Shown here: positions 18,667-26,933 of the stretch, piece by piece | Layout: each line of letters opens with the position of its first letter | Numbering within the stretch: position 1 is the stretch's first letter | Source: BP-464 sp963825415 | GTDB taxonomy: Bacteria; Actinomycetota; Thermoleophilia; Solirubrobacterales; Solirubrobacteraceae | Direction: 5' to 3' | NCBI GenBank assembly: GCA_963825415.1 | Contig: CAWGTD010000003.1 | Span: 310,001 to 374,000, forward strand | Length of the DNA stretch: 64,000 nucleotides | Notes under the pieces: generated by a model | Told to the model about the DNA's origin: nothing | Databases searched by the model: none | The model's input: only the letters and a program-made list of their open reading frames with translations | Program-made: the position numbers and the translations under genes

Positions 18667-19580
18667 CGGCGGCGCTTCTTCTTCTTCGAGCGCGGCTGCC
18701 CCGGGCTGGTGGCCCCGGGCTCGTCGTCGCCGGCCGCCTCCGGCGCATCGAGGGCTTCGGCCTCGGATGGCCCGCCGCGGGCCTCGATCATCTCCTGGCG
18801 GGAGGGCCACGGCTCGGCCCGCCCGGTCTCCCACGCCGGGGGCGTCCCGTTGGGCCAGCGGCCTCCGAACAGCACGCCGAGGGCGGCGAGCCAGAAGCCC
18901 TGGACGATCGGCACCGGGAAGAACGGGAAGGCGAGGAAGACGCCGGCCATGATCCCCAGCACGCCCATGAACCGGGTCAGCAGCCCGACCCGCATGGCGT
19001 TCAGGGCGACCAATACGAACCCGACGCCCAGCGCGACATGGCCGAGGAACCCGATGAAGCCCGCCGCGAGCGCCGCGCCCGGCTGAAGCGCGTCGTGGGC
19101 GGCCCCCGTGGTGTGGTCGCTGGAGCCGGCGAAGTCCGAGGAGGTGATGTCGACGGCGATCTGGCCGACGAGCGGGCCGATGAACGAGGCGACCGCGCCG
19201 GCGATCAGGAGGAGAAGCGCGCGCTGCGAGAAGGCCGGGCGGCGCGCGGTGACCGCGGTCGCCAGGTACGCGAGCGCGACCGCGGCCAGCGGGGCGGCGA
19301 TCGCGGTGAGGCCCTGGCCGAGGGTCAGGATCACGGCGTGGTCGTGGACGTAGACGACCGTGTCGGTCAGCAGGCCGCCCGACCGCGGCGGCTGGCCCGC
19401 GGCGTCGCGCAGCGCCTCGGGCAGCGTGACCTCGGGGCGATCGCGCAGCGCGGCCCCGCCGATCAGCGAGCCGGCCAGCGACGCGATGCCACCGGCCACG
19501 GCCGCGACGGCGGCGCGCGGACGGCGCTCTGCCTCGCGGGCAAGGGTCTCCTCGACGTTCGGGGCGTCGTCTGCGGCCAT
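18663..19580 (-). CDS. Conserved membrane protein with basic C-terminal tail
   Basis: 305 residues of no family I recognise. There are about six hydrophobic segments: one near residues 25-45 and others between about 80 and 245. A polar acidic stretch (265-295) ends in the polybasic tail SKKKKRRR. The N-terminal segment VAAVAGGIASLAGSLIGG may be a first transmembrane helix. A small gene lies 8 bases upstream on the same strand, probably in the same transcript. No role can be assigned. Confidence 0.75.
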   Translation of the reverse strand: MAADDAPNVEETLAREAERRPRAAVAAVAGGIASLAGSLIGGAALRDRPEVTLPEALRDAAGQPPRSGGLLTDTVVYVHDHAVILTLGQGLTAIAAPLAAVALAYLATAVTARRPAFSQRALLLLIAGAVASFIGPLVGQIAVDITSSDFAGSSDHTTGAAHDALQPGAALAAGFIGFLGHVALGVGFVLVALNAMRVGLLTRFMGVLGIMAGVFLAFPFFPVPIVQGFWLAALGVLFGGRWPNGTPPAWETGRAEPWPSRQEMIEARGGPSEAEALDAPEAAGDDEPGATSPGQPRSKKKKRRR

Positions 19581-19588
19581 GGGGTCGA

Positions 19589-19819
19589 TCAGTCTGCCGT
19601 CGGCTCGGGTTCGCCGACCGGGTCGCCCGGGCCCACCCGGCGGGGCGGCGCCGAGGCCGAGACCGGGCGCGGCGGGGTCCAGTCGAGGTCCTCGGGTTCG
19701 ACGGCCCGCGACAGGCGCTCGCCACCCGCGAGCAGCAGGTCGAGCGCGGGCTGGGCCAGCCGGATCATGGCTTCGATCCGGCCGCGCCAGGCAAGTTGTG
19801 TCGGGGAGGGAGGCGCCAC
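19589..19819 (-). CDS. Small hypothetical protein, probably co-transcribed with the membrane protein
   Basis: 76 residues starting at GTG 19819. The first half has an amphipathic helix (RIEAMIRLAQPALDLLLAGGERL); the second half is proline-rich and probably disordered. TAGAAT lies 7 nt upstream of the start in the right orientation, supporting a real leaderless gene. It ends 8 bases before the next start. No family recognised. Confidence 0.6.
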   Translation of the reverse strand: MAPPSPTQLAWRGRIEAMIRLAQPALDLLLAGGERLSRAVEPEDLDWTPPRPVSASAPPRRVGPGDPVGEPEPTAD

Positions 19820-19826
19820 CGCGGCG

Positions 19827-19832
19827 ATTCTA
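19827..19832 (-). promoter_or_regulatory. Candidate -10 box of the small-protein / membrane-protein pair
   Basis: Read on the minus strand this is TAGAAT, ending 7 nt before the GTG at 19819. It is the closest of these boxes to the TATAAT consensus. Confidence 0.5.
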
Positions 19833-19866
19833 TGCGGCGGGCTTCTCCCCCGGCCCGTTCGGGGCG

Positions 19867-19872
19867 TAGGCT
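19867..19872 (+). promoter_or_regulatory. Candidate -10 box of the CBS-domain gene
   Basis: TAGGCT ends exactly 6 nt before the GTG start at 19879, the spacing that puts transcription start on the first base of the start codon. Confidence 0.5.
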
Positions 19873-19878
19873 CCCGCC

Positions 19879-20328
19879 GTGCTGATCAGCGAGGTGATGA
19901 CCGAGTCGGTCGTGACCGCGCCGCCGGAATGTCCGGTGCGGGCGGTGGCCGAGATGATGCGCGAGCGCAATGTCGGCTCGGTCGTGCTCGTCGACGAGAG
20001 CGGCGGGCCCGTGGGCTTCGTCACCGATCGCGACCTCGCGCTGAGCGTGCTCGCCGACGGCCGCGACTGCGACGACCCCGCCGCGGGCCACGCGACCGCG
20101 CCCGTCGTGACGGGCTCGCCCGGCATGGGCGTCGAGGACGCCGCCGACTTGATGGTGAGCCACGGCATCCGCAGGCTGCCGGTGCTCGACGGCGACCGGC
20201 TGATCGGAATCGTCACCCTCGACGACCTCGCGGTCCGGACCGGCGATCTCGCGCTCGCCCAGCGGATCACCGCCGAGATCACGCGGGCCGCGCTGCCGGG
20301 CTTCTACTTCCACGACCGCGGCGGGTGA
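19879..20328 (+). CDS. Two-CBS-domain protein
   Basis: 149 residues made of two CBS domains (about 7-62 and 72-130) and a short tail. MTESVVTAPPECPVRAVAEMM and VGFVTDRDLALSVL are characteristic, as is the second GIRRLPVLDGDRLIGIVTLDDL. Such stand-alone pairs bind adenine nucleotides and regulate a partner; none is identifiable here. GTG start with TAGGCT 6 nt upstream. The stop overlaps the GTG start of the next gene. Confidence 0.9.
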   Translation: MLISEVMTESVVTAPPECPVRAVAEMMRERNVGSVVLVDESGGPVGFVTDRDLALSVLADGRDCDDPAAGHATAPVVTGSPGMGVEDAADLMVSHGIRRLPVLDGDRLIGIVTLDDLAVRTGDLALAQRITAEITRAALPGFYFHDRGG

Positions 20329-21206
20329 GCTGCCCGGCCTGCGGCGCGCCGACGAGCCCGTGGCGCTGGGGGCTCGCACGGTGTGGCGCCTGCGGCACCG
20401 CCGCGACCGTCGCGCCGCCGCCCGCGGACGACCCACGCGGCTACGGCACCGAGCGCCCGCGGCTGTCGGGGCTCGCGGCGCCGGTGCTCGCCCGCTTCGA
20501 CCGGCGGCGCCTGCGCCTGCTTGCGGACGTCGCGCCGCCTCCGGGTCGCCTGCTCGACGTCGGCGCGGGGCGCGGCCGCTTCGTCGCCGCCGCCGCGGCC
20601 GCCGGCTACGAAGCGCGCGGCCTCGAGCCCTCACCGGGCGCGGTGGTCGCCGCCCGAGCGCTCCACGGAGTGGAGCTCGAGCCCGTGGGGGTCGAGGGCG
20701 CATCGATCGAGCCCGGCCGGCTCGACGCCGTCGTGCTCTGGCACGTGCTCGAGCACGTCGCCGCCCCTGCCGAGGCTCTGGAGCGGGTCGCGACGTGGCT
20801 GCAACCGGGCGGCGGGCTGCTGGTCGGCGTCCCGAACGTCGCCAGCCTCCAGGCCAGGCTTGGTGGCAGGCGGTGGTTTCACCTCGACCCCGAGCGCCAT
20901 CGCACCCACTTCACCCCCGCCGGCCTGGGCATCCTGCTGAACCGCACGGGCTTCGATGCCGTCGACGAGCGTCACGTGCTCGCCGAGCACAACCCGTTCG
21001 GGATGTGGCAGTCGCTCGTCAGCAGGGCGACCGCCACGCCGTCATGGCTGTTCCGGGCACTCCAGCGCAACGCGCCGCTGCGCAGCCGCGACGCGCTCGT
21101 GACGGCGGCGGCGTTACCGCTGCTTCCGCTGGCGGCGCTGGTCGAGCTGGGCGCCGGGCTCGCCCGCCGCGGCGGCACGATCGCGGTCGTCGCCAGGCGC
21201 CGCTAG
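20325..21206 (+). CDS. Class I SAM methyltransferase with N-terminal zinc ribbon
   Basis: 293 residues. A zinc-ribbon-like pair CPAC...CGAC (Cys3, 6, 20, 23) precedes a Methyltransf_23 domain with SAM motif LLDVGAGRGRF and WHVLEHVAAPAEALE. The C-terminal 60 residues include a hydrophobic stretch (ALPLLPLAALVELGAG). This layout resembles methyltransferases acting on sugars or lipid-linked intermediates, which is only a guess. GTG start overlaps the CBS gene stop (GTGA). Confidence 0.88.
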   Translation: MSCPACGAPTSPWRWGLARCGACGTAATVAPPPADDPRGYGTERPRLSGLAAPVLARFDRRRLRLLADVAPPPGRLLDVGAGRGRFVAAAAAAGYEARGLEPSPGAVVAARALHGVELEPVGVEGASIEPGRLDAVVLWHVLEHVAAPAEALERVATWLQPGGGLLVGVPNVASLQARLGGRRWFHLDPERHRTHFTPAGLGILLNRTGFDAVDERHVLAEHNPFGMWQSLVSRATATPSWLFRALQRNAPLRSRDALVTAAALPLLPLAALVELGAGLARRGGTIAVVARRR

Positions 21207-21242
21207 ATGATTGGGGAAGTATGTCTTGACACACTCATCTAG
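21203..21242. terminator. AT-richer hairpin between convergent genes
   Basis: CTAGATGA (21203-21210) pairs with TCATCTAG (21235-21242), and GTATGTC/GACACAC inside form an inner stem with one mismatch. It sits over the methyltransferase stop and just beyond the end of the esterase gene, so it could stop transcription from both sides. Its low GC stands out from the surroundings. Confidence 0.55.
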
Positions 21243-21248
21243 GCCGGC

Positions 21249-22958
21249 TCAACGGACGCGCCGCGGCTTGATCGCCAGCGGCTCGAGCGCCCGGTTGCCG
21301 AGCCAGCGCACACGCAGCCGATCGCGGCGCGCGACCTTCCGGTGCAGTCGCAGCGTCGCCGCGAACCTGCAGCGCTTGCCCAGCCGGGGCCGGGCGCGCT
21401 TGCCGGCGAGCGTGACGAGCACGCGCCCGCTGCCACACGCCTGCGCTTGCGTCACGCCGCGCGCAAGCAGGAGCCGCCCCGTCACCCGGACGCGACGGGA
21501 TCCGCGTCGCTTGACGGAAACGCGCAGTGCGCGCGGCTTGCTGCGCCCGACCGGCGTCACGGACGGCCTCGGCAGCGGGCCGATGTCCGGCACCTCCAGC
21601 CCCGGTGCGAGCGTGCACTGCGACAGAACGTCGAAGCCCGGTGCGCGGACGTCGGGGACGAACTGGTTGTCCGGCGGCGGCACGTCGCGCTCGACCCACG
21701 CCTCGAGCGCACCGAACGCCGCCAGCCAGCACGGATGGTTGGGGCGAATGCGGTCGGGGAACAGGTCGTAGCGCCCGTCGACGTGGTTGCCGTTCTCGAT
21801 CACGTAGTAGCGGTGCAGCGAGGCCTTGCCCTGTGCCTCGACCATCCTGCGATAGATGTCGGAGTCGGTCGCGATCGGCAGCAGCGCGTCGATCGTCCCG
21901 TGCAGGGTCAGCATCGGCTTGCCGATGTTGCCGGTGTTCGCGACCTTGCGCATCGCGGCCTGCGCCACCGGGCGGGTGGAGTAGTCGTAGTCGGCGTCGC
22001 ACATCGGAATGCCTGGCTGGCAGAACGGGAAGCCGCCGGTGATCGGCCCGTCGTACTCGGGGTCGAACTCCTCGCGGTACGAGCGCTGCGTCAGGTCCCA
22101 GTAGACCCCGTAGTGGTCCTCCCAGAGGAACTCCGACCCCGGGGAGAACCCGGCATCGATCATCGCGTCGTGCGCCGCCTTGTCACCGGTCGCGCGGTAC
22201 TTGGGGTAGTTGCGCAGCGCGGCCGGCAGGTAGGTGAAGATGTTCGGCACGTCGGCCGTCATCAGCGTGCCCTCCCAGTCGACGCCACCGTCGTAGAGCT
22301 CCGGGCGGTTCTCGAGCTGCCAACGAGTCAGGTAGCCCCCGTTTGAGATGCCGGTCACGTAGGTGCGGTCCGGCGCGCGACCGTACTTCTGTGCGACGAC
22401 CGCTTTCGCCGCGATCGCGAGCTCGGTCACGCGCATGTGCCACTCGACGACCGCGTCGCCGGGCTCCTTGCCGTCGCTGTAGAACGTGTTGCCGCTGTTG
22501 CCCTTGTCGGTCGAGGCGTAGGCGTAGCCCTTCGCGAGCACCCAGTCGGAGATGACGGGGTCGGGGGCGTACTGCTTGCGAACGCCCGGCGCTCCGGTGA
22601 TGACGAGCTTGCCGTTCCACTCGTCGGGAAGCCGGATCACGAACTGCGCGTCGTGGCTCCACCCATGGGTGGTATTGGTCGTCGAGGTGTCCGGGAAGTA
22701 GCCGTCCACCTGGAGGCCCGGCACGCCGCTGGGGTTCTTCTGCCCGGTCGGCGTGAGCGACGCCCAGTCGCTGGCGTCGGTGTAGTTGGTCGTCCGCGTG
22801 CCCGCGGTGGTCATGTCGTCGAGGCAGCCCTGCTGCTGCAGCTCGGCGCCCGGCACAGACACCTTGTCGGCGTTGGCGCACGCGGCGGCGCCCGCGCTCG
22901 GGGCGAGCGCGAGGCTCACCGCGACGGCCGTCGCTCCCATCAGCAGCCGTGGACGCAT
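21249..22958 (-). CDS. Secreted alpha/beta hydrolase, tannase/feruloyl esterase-like
   Basis: 569 residues with a signal peptide (MGATAVAVSLALAPSAGA). The nucleophile elbow VTGISNGGYLTR and a Cys-rich lid resemble tannase/feruloyl-esterase or oligomer-hydrolase enzymes; the late block PMLTLHGTIDALLP and ENGNHVDGRYD should supply Asp and His. Residues about 470-569 form a separate, very basic, Ig-like or wall-binding tail. It would release acids from esters outside the cell. Divergent from the PucR gene with 107 bp between. TACGCT lies 8 nt before the ATG. Confidence 0.75.
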   Translation of the reverse strand: MRPRLLMGATAVAVSLALAPSAGAAACANADKVSVPGAELQQQGCLDDMTTAGTRTTNYTDASDWASLTPTGQKNPSGVPGLQVDGYFPDTSTTNTTHGWSHDAQFVIRLPDEWNGKLVITGAPGVRKQYAPDPVISDWVLAKGYAYASTDKGNSGNTFYSDGKEPGDAVVEWHMRVTELAIAAKAVVAQKYGRAPDRTYVTGISNGGYLTRWQLENRPELYDGGVDWEGTLMTADVPNIFTYLPAALRNYPKYRATGDKAAHDAMIDAGFSPGSEFLWEDHYGVYWDLTQRSYREEFDPEYDGPITGGFPFCQPGIPMCDADYDYSTRPVAQAAMRKVANTGNIGKPMLTLHGTIDALLPIATDSDIYRRMVEAQGKASLHRYYVIENGNHVDGRYDLFPDRIRPNHPCWLAAFGALEAWVERDVPPPDNQFVPDVRAPGFDVLSQCTLAPGLEVPDIGPLPRPSVTPVGRSKPRALRVSVKRRGSRRVRVTGRLLLARGVTQAQACGSGRVLVTLAGKRARPRLGKRCRFAATLRLHRKVARRDRLRVRWLGNRALEPLAIKPRRVR

Positions 22959-22966
22959 CGCACCGG

Positions 22967-22972
22967 AGCGTA
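22967..22972 (-). promoter_or_regulatory. Candidate -10 box of the secreted esterase gene
   Basis: Reads TACGCT on the minus strand, 8 nt before the start codon at 22958. Confidence 0.35.
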
Positions 22973-23027
22973 GAGCGATGCCCGCGGGCCGGCCATGCGC
23001 GAATCCCCGAAAAGCGCTGCAACCGGC

Positions 23028-23055
23028 TTGGAGGTATCCCCAACTCGCTTACCCT
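23028..23055 (+). promoter_or_regulatory. Candidate promoter of the PucR-family gene
   Basis: TTGGAG (23028-23033) and TACCCT (23050-23055) are separated by 16 nt, a plausible -35/-10 pair. The -10 ends 10 nt before the ATG at 23066, so the leader would be nearly absent; a start at ATG 23099 would give a leader of about 36 nt. Confidence 0.45.
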
Positions 23056-23065
23056 TCGCGGCGGG

Positions 23066-24355
23066 ATGGCTGCCGTCTCGACCAAGCGCGCCGAACCGAT
23101 GACCAACGCGGACGCCGTCGCGGCGATCGCCGCGCGCCTGGCACTGCGCAGCGACGAGCTCGCCGACAGGATCGTCGGCCACATCCGCGAGCAGATCCCC
23201 GACTACCGGCTCGTCGACGACGAGGTGCTCGCAGACGTGCGCTCGATCACGCTCTCGCAGCTCGCGCTGATGATCGGCGCGCTGATCGAGGGCCGCACGC
23301 CGACCGAGGACGACTTCCTCGCAATCCGCGCCGGGGGCGCCCGGCGTGTGCACCAGGGCATCTCGCTCGAGTCGTTCCTGCGTGCGGCCCGCATGTGGGG
23401 CGAGCAGCTGTGGGAGGCGGTGCTCGAGGAGAGCGACCCGACGGAGCCCGCCGAGCGTGAGGCGGCGCTCGACATCGCGGGGCGGGTGATGCGCCATGTC
23501 GACGTGATGTCCCGGCACGTCGCCGAGGGCTTCCTCAACGAGCTGCAGAGCGTGTGGAGCGATCGCGAGGTCGTGCGCCGCGACCTGCTCGACGGCCTGG
23601 TGTCCGGCCAGGGCGACAGCGAGCGCATCCGGCGGCTCGCACGTTCGCTCAAGCTCTCGCTCGCCGAGCGCTACGTGGTCATCGTGTTGCGCGGGGCCGA
23701 CGCGTTGCCCGAGGAGCACGCCGACCAGCCGCTCGCCTCGCGCGTGGCGCTCCGCCGGATCGTGGATCTCGCGCGCCGCCACCTGCGCAGCAGCGGGCAT
23801 CCGGTGCTCGTCGGAATGCGCCACGGCGAGGTCGTCGCCCTCTGCCCCGCCGAGGACCTCGCCGCGATCAACGACGTGCGCGAGCGTGCCCGTGCGCTCG
23901 CCGAGGCGCTGGCCGAGTCCGAGGTCTGCGTGGGCGTCGGCGGCTGCCATCAGGCGATCGGCGACGTCGCGGCGGGCTACGGCGAAGCACGTGACGCGGT
24001 CGAGATCGCGGTCGGCATCGGCATCTACGGCCGCCCGCTGCACTTCGACGAGGTCCTGATCGACCACCTCGTGCGCTCCACGCCGCACGCCGACCGCATC
24101 CTCGACTCGACGCTGCGGCCGCTGTTGAGTTACGACGCGGGAAAGCAGGCGGAGCTCGTCTCCACCCTGCGTGCCTACATGGACTCGGGCTTCAACCTCT
24201 CCCGGAGCGCAGAGACCCTGCAGGTCCATCCCAACACGGTCGTGTACCGCCTGCGCCGTATACGGGAGCTGTCGGGCCGCGATCCCCAGGACCCCAACGA
24301 CCTGCTGCTGCTGTTCCTCGGGCTGAAGCTCTGCGAGCTGCGGGCCCAGCCCTAG
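23066..24355 (+). CDS. PucR-family transcriptional regulator
   Basis: 429 residues from ATG 23066 (ATG 23099 is an alternative start). The N-terminal 170 residues resemble the RsbRD-type all-helical domain (LADRIVGHIREQIPDY, RRVHQGISLESFLRA). A GGDEF-like middle region follows, and the C-terminus is the PucR helix-turn-helix: YMDSGFNLSRSAETLQVHPN and TVVYRLRRIRELSG. Relatives control purine, amino-acid or aromatic catabolism. It lies between a secreted esterase and the dehydrogenase/ABC importer block, so it likely controls them. The stop shares CTAG with the convergent SDR gene. Confidence 0.92.
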   Translation: MAAVSTKRAEPMTNADAVAAIAARLALRSDELADRIVGHIREQIPDYRLVDDEVLADVRSITLSQLALMIGALIEGRTPTEDDFLAIRAGGARRVHQGISLESFLRAARMWGEQLWEAVLEESDPTEPAEREAALDIAGRVMRHVDVMSRHVAEGFLNELQSVWSDREVVRRDLLDGLVSGQGDSERIRRLARSLKLSLAERYVVIVLRGADALPEEHADQPLASRVALRRIVDLARRHLRSSGHPVLVGMRHGEVVALCPAEDLAAINDVRERARALAEALAESEVCVGVGGCHQAIGDVAAGYGEARDAVEIAVGIGIYGRPLHFDEVLIDHLVRSTPHADRILDSTLRPLLSYDAGKQAELVSTLRAYMDSGFNLSRSAETLQVHPNTVVYRLRRIRELSGRDPQDPNDLLLLFLGLKLCELRAQP

Positions 24356-25110
24356 CGCGCGGTCCAGCCCAGGTCCATCACGACCGGCGTGCCGGTGACG
24401 GAGCGGCCCGCCGGCCCGGCGAGGAACAGCGCCATCTCCGCGACCTCCTCCGGCTCGATCAGCCGCTTGATCGCGTGCGGGGCGAAGATGACCTCCTCGA
24501 GCATCCGCTCGGCGGAGATGCCGTGGGCCTGCGCCTGCGCCTCGGCCTGGCGTTCGACGAGCGGCGTGCGCACGTAGCCCGGGCAGATCGCCACGGTCGT
24601 GATCCCGTCGTCCGCGCCCTCGAGGGCGAGCGTGCGCACGAGGCCGACCGCGCCGTGCTTGGCCGCGACGTAGGCCGACTTGAACGGTGACGCGACGAGC
24701 CCATGGACGGAGGCCACGACCTGAAAGCACGCGGCGCCACTGGCCCGCAGGTGAGGCCATGCGTACTTGGCGAGCAGGAACGGGCTGGTCAGCAGGAGCG
24801 CGATCATGCGGTCCCACTCGTCCTCCGGGAAGTCGGCCACCGGCGCGACGTGCTGGACCCCGGCGTTGGCGACGACCACGTCGAGGCGGCCGAAGCGCTC
24901 GATGGCAGCGGCCACCGCGGCCCGGTTGGAGTCGCGCTCGATGAGGTCGGCGACGAACGGCGTCCCGGGACCGTCGACGCCGTCATCGCGGTCGACGGCC
25001 AGCACGTCGAAGCCCGCCTGCGTGAACGCGGCCGCGATCGCGCGGCCGATGCCGCTGGCCGCGCCGGTGACCAGCGCCGCGCGCCGCTCGCTGGTGGGCT
25101 CGGAGGCCAC
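24352..25110 (-). CDS. SDR-family dehydrogenase, 3-hydroxybutyrate dehydrogenase-like
   Basis: 252 residues from GTG 25110. Rossmann motif TGAASGIGRAIA, NAGVQHVAPV and the catalytic YVAAKHGAVG (Tyr-x3-Lys). The C-terminal KRLIEPEEVAEMALFLAG and VMDLGWTAR closely recall 3-hydroxybutyrate dehydrogenases, which turn 3-hydroxybutyrate into acetoacetate with NAD. The start is uncertain: a GTG at 25194 would add 28 residues unlike the family. GGGGAG lies 11 bases before the chosen GTG. The stop overlaps that of the PucR gene. Confidence 0.8.
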   Translation of the reverse strand: MASEPTSERRAALVTGAASGIGRAIAAAFTQAGFDVLAVDRDDGVDGPGTPFVADLIERDSNRAAVAAAIERFGRLDVVVANAGVQHVAPVADFPEDEWDRMIALLLTSPFLLAKYAWPHLRASGAACFQVVASVHGLVASPFKSAYVAAKHGAVGLVRTLALEGADDGITTVAICPGYVRTPLVERQAEAQAQAHGISAERMLEEVIFAPHAIKRLIEPEEVAEMALFLAGPAGRSVTGTPVVMDLGWTAR

Positions 25111-25222
25111 GCCTGGGAACGCTCCCCGATGCGCCAGGGGGCATCCATGCCGAAAAGCGAGAAGTTGCCCGGCCGCGCGTTTGGAGAAAGCCACAAAAGG
25201 CGGCTCGCAACTTTCCGGTTCC

Positions 25223-25257
25223 CCGCATTGATCGAATGCGGCCCCATGGCATAGGTT
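25223..25257 (+). promoter_or_regulatory. Palindrome and candidate promoter in front of the ABC importer operon
   Basis: CCGCATT-GATCG-AATGCGG (25223-25241) is a perfect 7-bp inverted repeat. TTGATC (25228-25233) inside it and TAGGTT (25252-25257) are 18 nt apart and could be -35 and -10. A repressor on the palindrome would cover the -35. The PucR protein encoded nearby is an obvious candidate, by position only. Confidence 0.45.
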
Positions 25258-25307
25258 TCCGGTGCATTGGCCCCTTTGGGGGCTTCGGAGGGGGAGGGGT
25301 TCGAGCC

Positions 25308-26933
25308 GTGCGGGAGCAAGCGCGCGAGGCCAATGGGCCCGCGCTGCTGGAGATACGGGACCTGGAGGTCAGCTACGCAGGCGCGCTGAGCGCCCTGCGC
25401 GGCGTGAGCCTCGCCGTGCCGCGCGGCACCGTCGTCGCCGTCCTCGGAGCCAACGGTGCCGGTAAGAGCACGCTGCTGCGAGCGATCTCCGGCACGCTCG
25501 CCCTGCAGGGCGGCTGCGCGGACGCGGGCGAGATCCGTTTCGAGGGCCGCGACGTGCGCGACGTGGGGCCCGCCGAGGCCGTGCGCGCCGGCATCGTGCA
25601 GGTGCCCGAGGGGCGGCGGATCTTCGGCGAGCTGACCGTCGAGGAGAACCTGCGCGCCGGCGCCATGACCGTGCGCAGCGCCGACACGCGCCGACGCGCC
25701 AGCGAGCGTGTCTTCGACCTCTTCCCGCGCCTGCAGGAGCGTCGCCGCCAGCGGGCCGTGCTCCTGTCCGGCGGCGAGCAGCAGATGCTCGCGATCGGGC
25801 GCGCGTTGATGAGCGAGCCGAAGCTGCTGCTGCTCGACGAGCCCTCGCTCGGTCTGGCGCCCCAGGTGGTCGAGCGGATCGCCGAGGTCATCCGCGAGAT
25901 CAACCGCCAGGGCACCTCGGTCGTGCTGGTCGAGCAGAACGCCGCGATGGCGCTCGACATCGCCGAGAGCGCCTTCGTGCTCGAGGTCGGCCGCGTCGCG
26001 CTCGAGGGCACGGCCGAGGAGCTCACGCGCAGCGCCGAGGTGCAGGAGCGCTACCTCGGCGGGTCGGTCACGCACGCGGAGATCGCAGCCGCCGGTAGCG
26101 ATGCCTCGGACAGCCCGGCCCAACCGCGGGTCGCGCCGCTGGTCGCCGACAACCTGACCGTGCGCTTCGGCGGCATCACGGCGATCGAGGACGTCTCGTT
26201 CACCGTCGAGCCGGGCAGCATCCACGCCCTCATCGGCCCCAACGGCGCGGGCAAGTCGACCACGCTGAACGTGCTCACCGGCGTGTACGCGCCGACCACG
26301 GGCACGGTTCGCTACGGCGAACGCACGCTCACGGGCCTGCGCCCTCACCGCATCGCCGCGCTGGGCGTCAGCCGCACCTTCCAGAACATCGCGCTGTCGG
26401 CGACCGCCACCGTCGAGGACAACCTGCTGCTCGGGCGCCACCGGCTGACCAAGGCGGGCTTCGTGTCCGCCGGACTCGGGCTCCCGGCCGCGCGCCGCGA
26501 GCGGGCCGCCCAAGGCGAGCGCGTGCGCGAGATCGCCGCGCTCCTGGACCTGGAGGAGCACCTCCACCGGCCGGTCGCCGCGCTCTCGTACGGCAACCGC
26601 AAGCGCGTCGAGCTCGCCCGCGCGTTGTGCGCCGAGCCCTCGCTGCTGCTGCTCGACGAGCCCGTGGCCGGGATGAACGCCGGCGAGACCGAGCGGATGG
26701 CTTCGACGATCCGCGACGCCCGCGCGGCGCTGGGCATCTCGATCGTCCTCGTCGAGCACGACATGGCGTTCGTGATGGGTCTCGCCGACCGCGTCACGGT
26801 CCTCGACTTCGGCCGCTGCATCGCCGACGGGCCGCCCGCGGAGGTGCGCAGCGACCCCGCGGTCGTCGAGGCCTACCTGGGTGTGGCGAACGACAGCCCA
26901 CCCGACACCGCACAGCAGGAGGTCGAGACGTGA
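25308..26933 (+). CDS. Branched-chain-type ABC importer, fused ATPases (LivF-LivG)
   Basis: 541 residues holding two complete ATP-binding cassettes. Residues about 10-245 are LivF-like (Walker A GANGAGKST near 47, signature LLSGGEQQM, Walker B LLLLDEPSLGLAP). Residues about 265-530 are LivG-like (GPNGAGKST near 310, LSYGNRKRVELARAL, LLLLDEPVAGMN). These are normally two proteins. GTG 25308 was chosen because GGAGGGGGAGGGG ends 8 bases upstream. The stop overlaps the GTG of the permease gene. It powers import by the two permeases downstream from the cytoplasmic side. Confidence 0.92.
   Translation: MREQAREANGPALLEIRDLEVSYAGALSALRGVSLAVPRGTVVAVLGANGAGKSTLLRAISGTLALQGGCADAGEIRFEGRDVRDVGPAEAVRAGIVQVPEGRRIFGELTVEENLRAGAMTVRSADTRRRASERVFDLFPRLQERRRQRAVLLSGGEQQMLAIGRALMSEPKLLLLDEPSLGLAPQVVERIAEVIREINRQGTSVVLVEQNAAMALDIAESAFVLEVGRVALEGTAEELTRSAEVQERYLGGSVTHAEIAAAGSDASDSPAQPRVAPLVADNLTVRFGGITAIEDVSFTVEPGSIHALIGPNGAGKSTTLNVLTGVYAPTTGTVRYGERTLTGLRPHRIAALGVSRTFQNIALSATATVEDNLLLGRHRLTKAGFVSAGLGLPAARRERAAQGERVREIAALLDLEEHLHRPVAALSYGNRKRVELARALCAEPSLLLLDEPVAGMNAGETERMASTIRDARAALGISIVLVEHDMAFVMGLADRVTVLDFGRCIADGPPAEVRSDPAVVEAYLGVANDSPPDTAQQEVET

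Noticed and set aside
18767..19353. Plus-strand frames opposite the membrane-protein gene
   Set aside because: Low-complexity Arg/Pro text; the minus-strand frame has regular hydrophobic helices and a promoter-like box ahead of its operon.
15916..21206. Very long open frames (over 1,100 codons) on both strands across acs and the following genes
   Set aside because: They are shadows: only short pieces encode recognisable proteins, the rest is Arg/Pro/Ala-rich nonsense produced by high GC at third codon positions.
25296..25307. GGGGTTCGAGCC resembling a tRNA T-arm
   Set aside because: No matching acceptor stem, anticodon arm or D-arm around it; it lies in the ribosome site of the importer ATPase gene.
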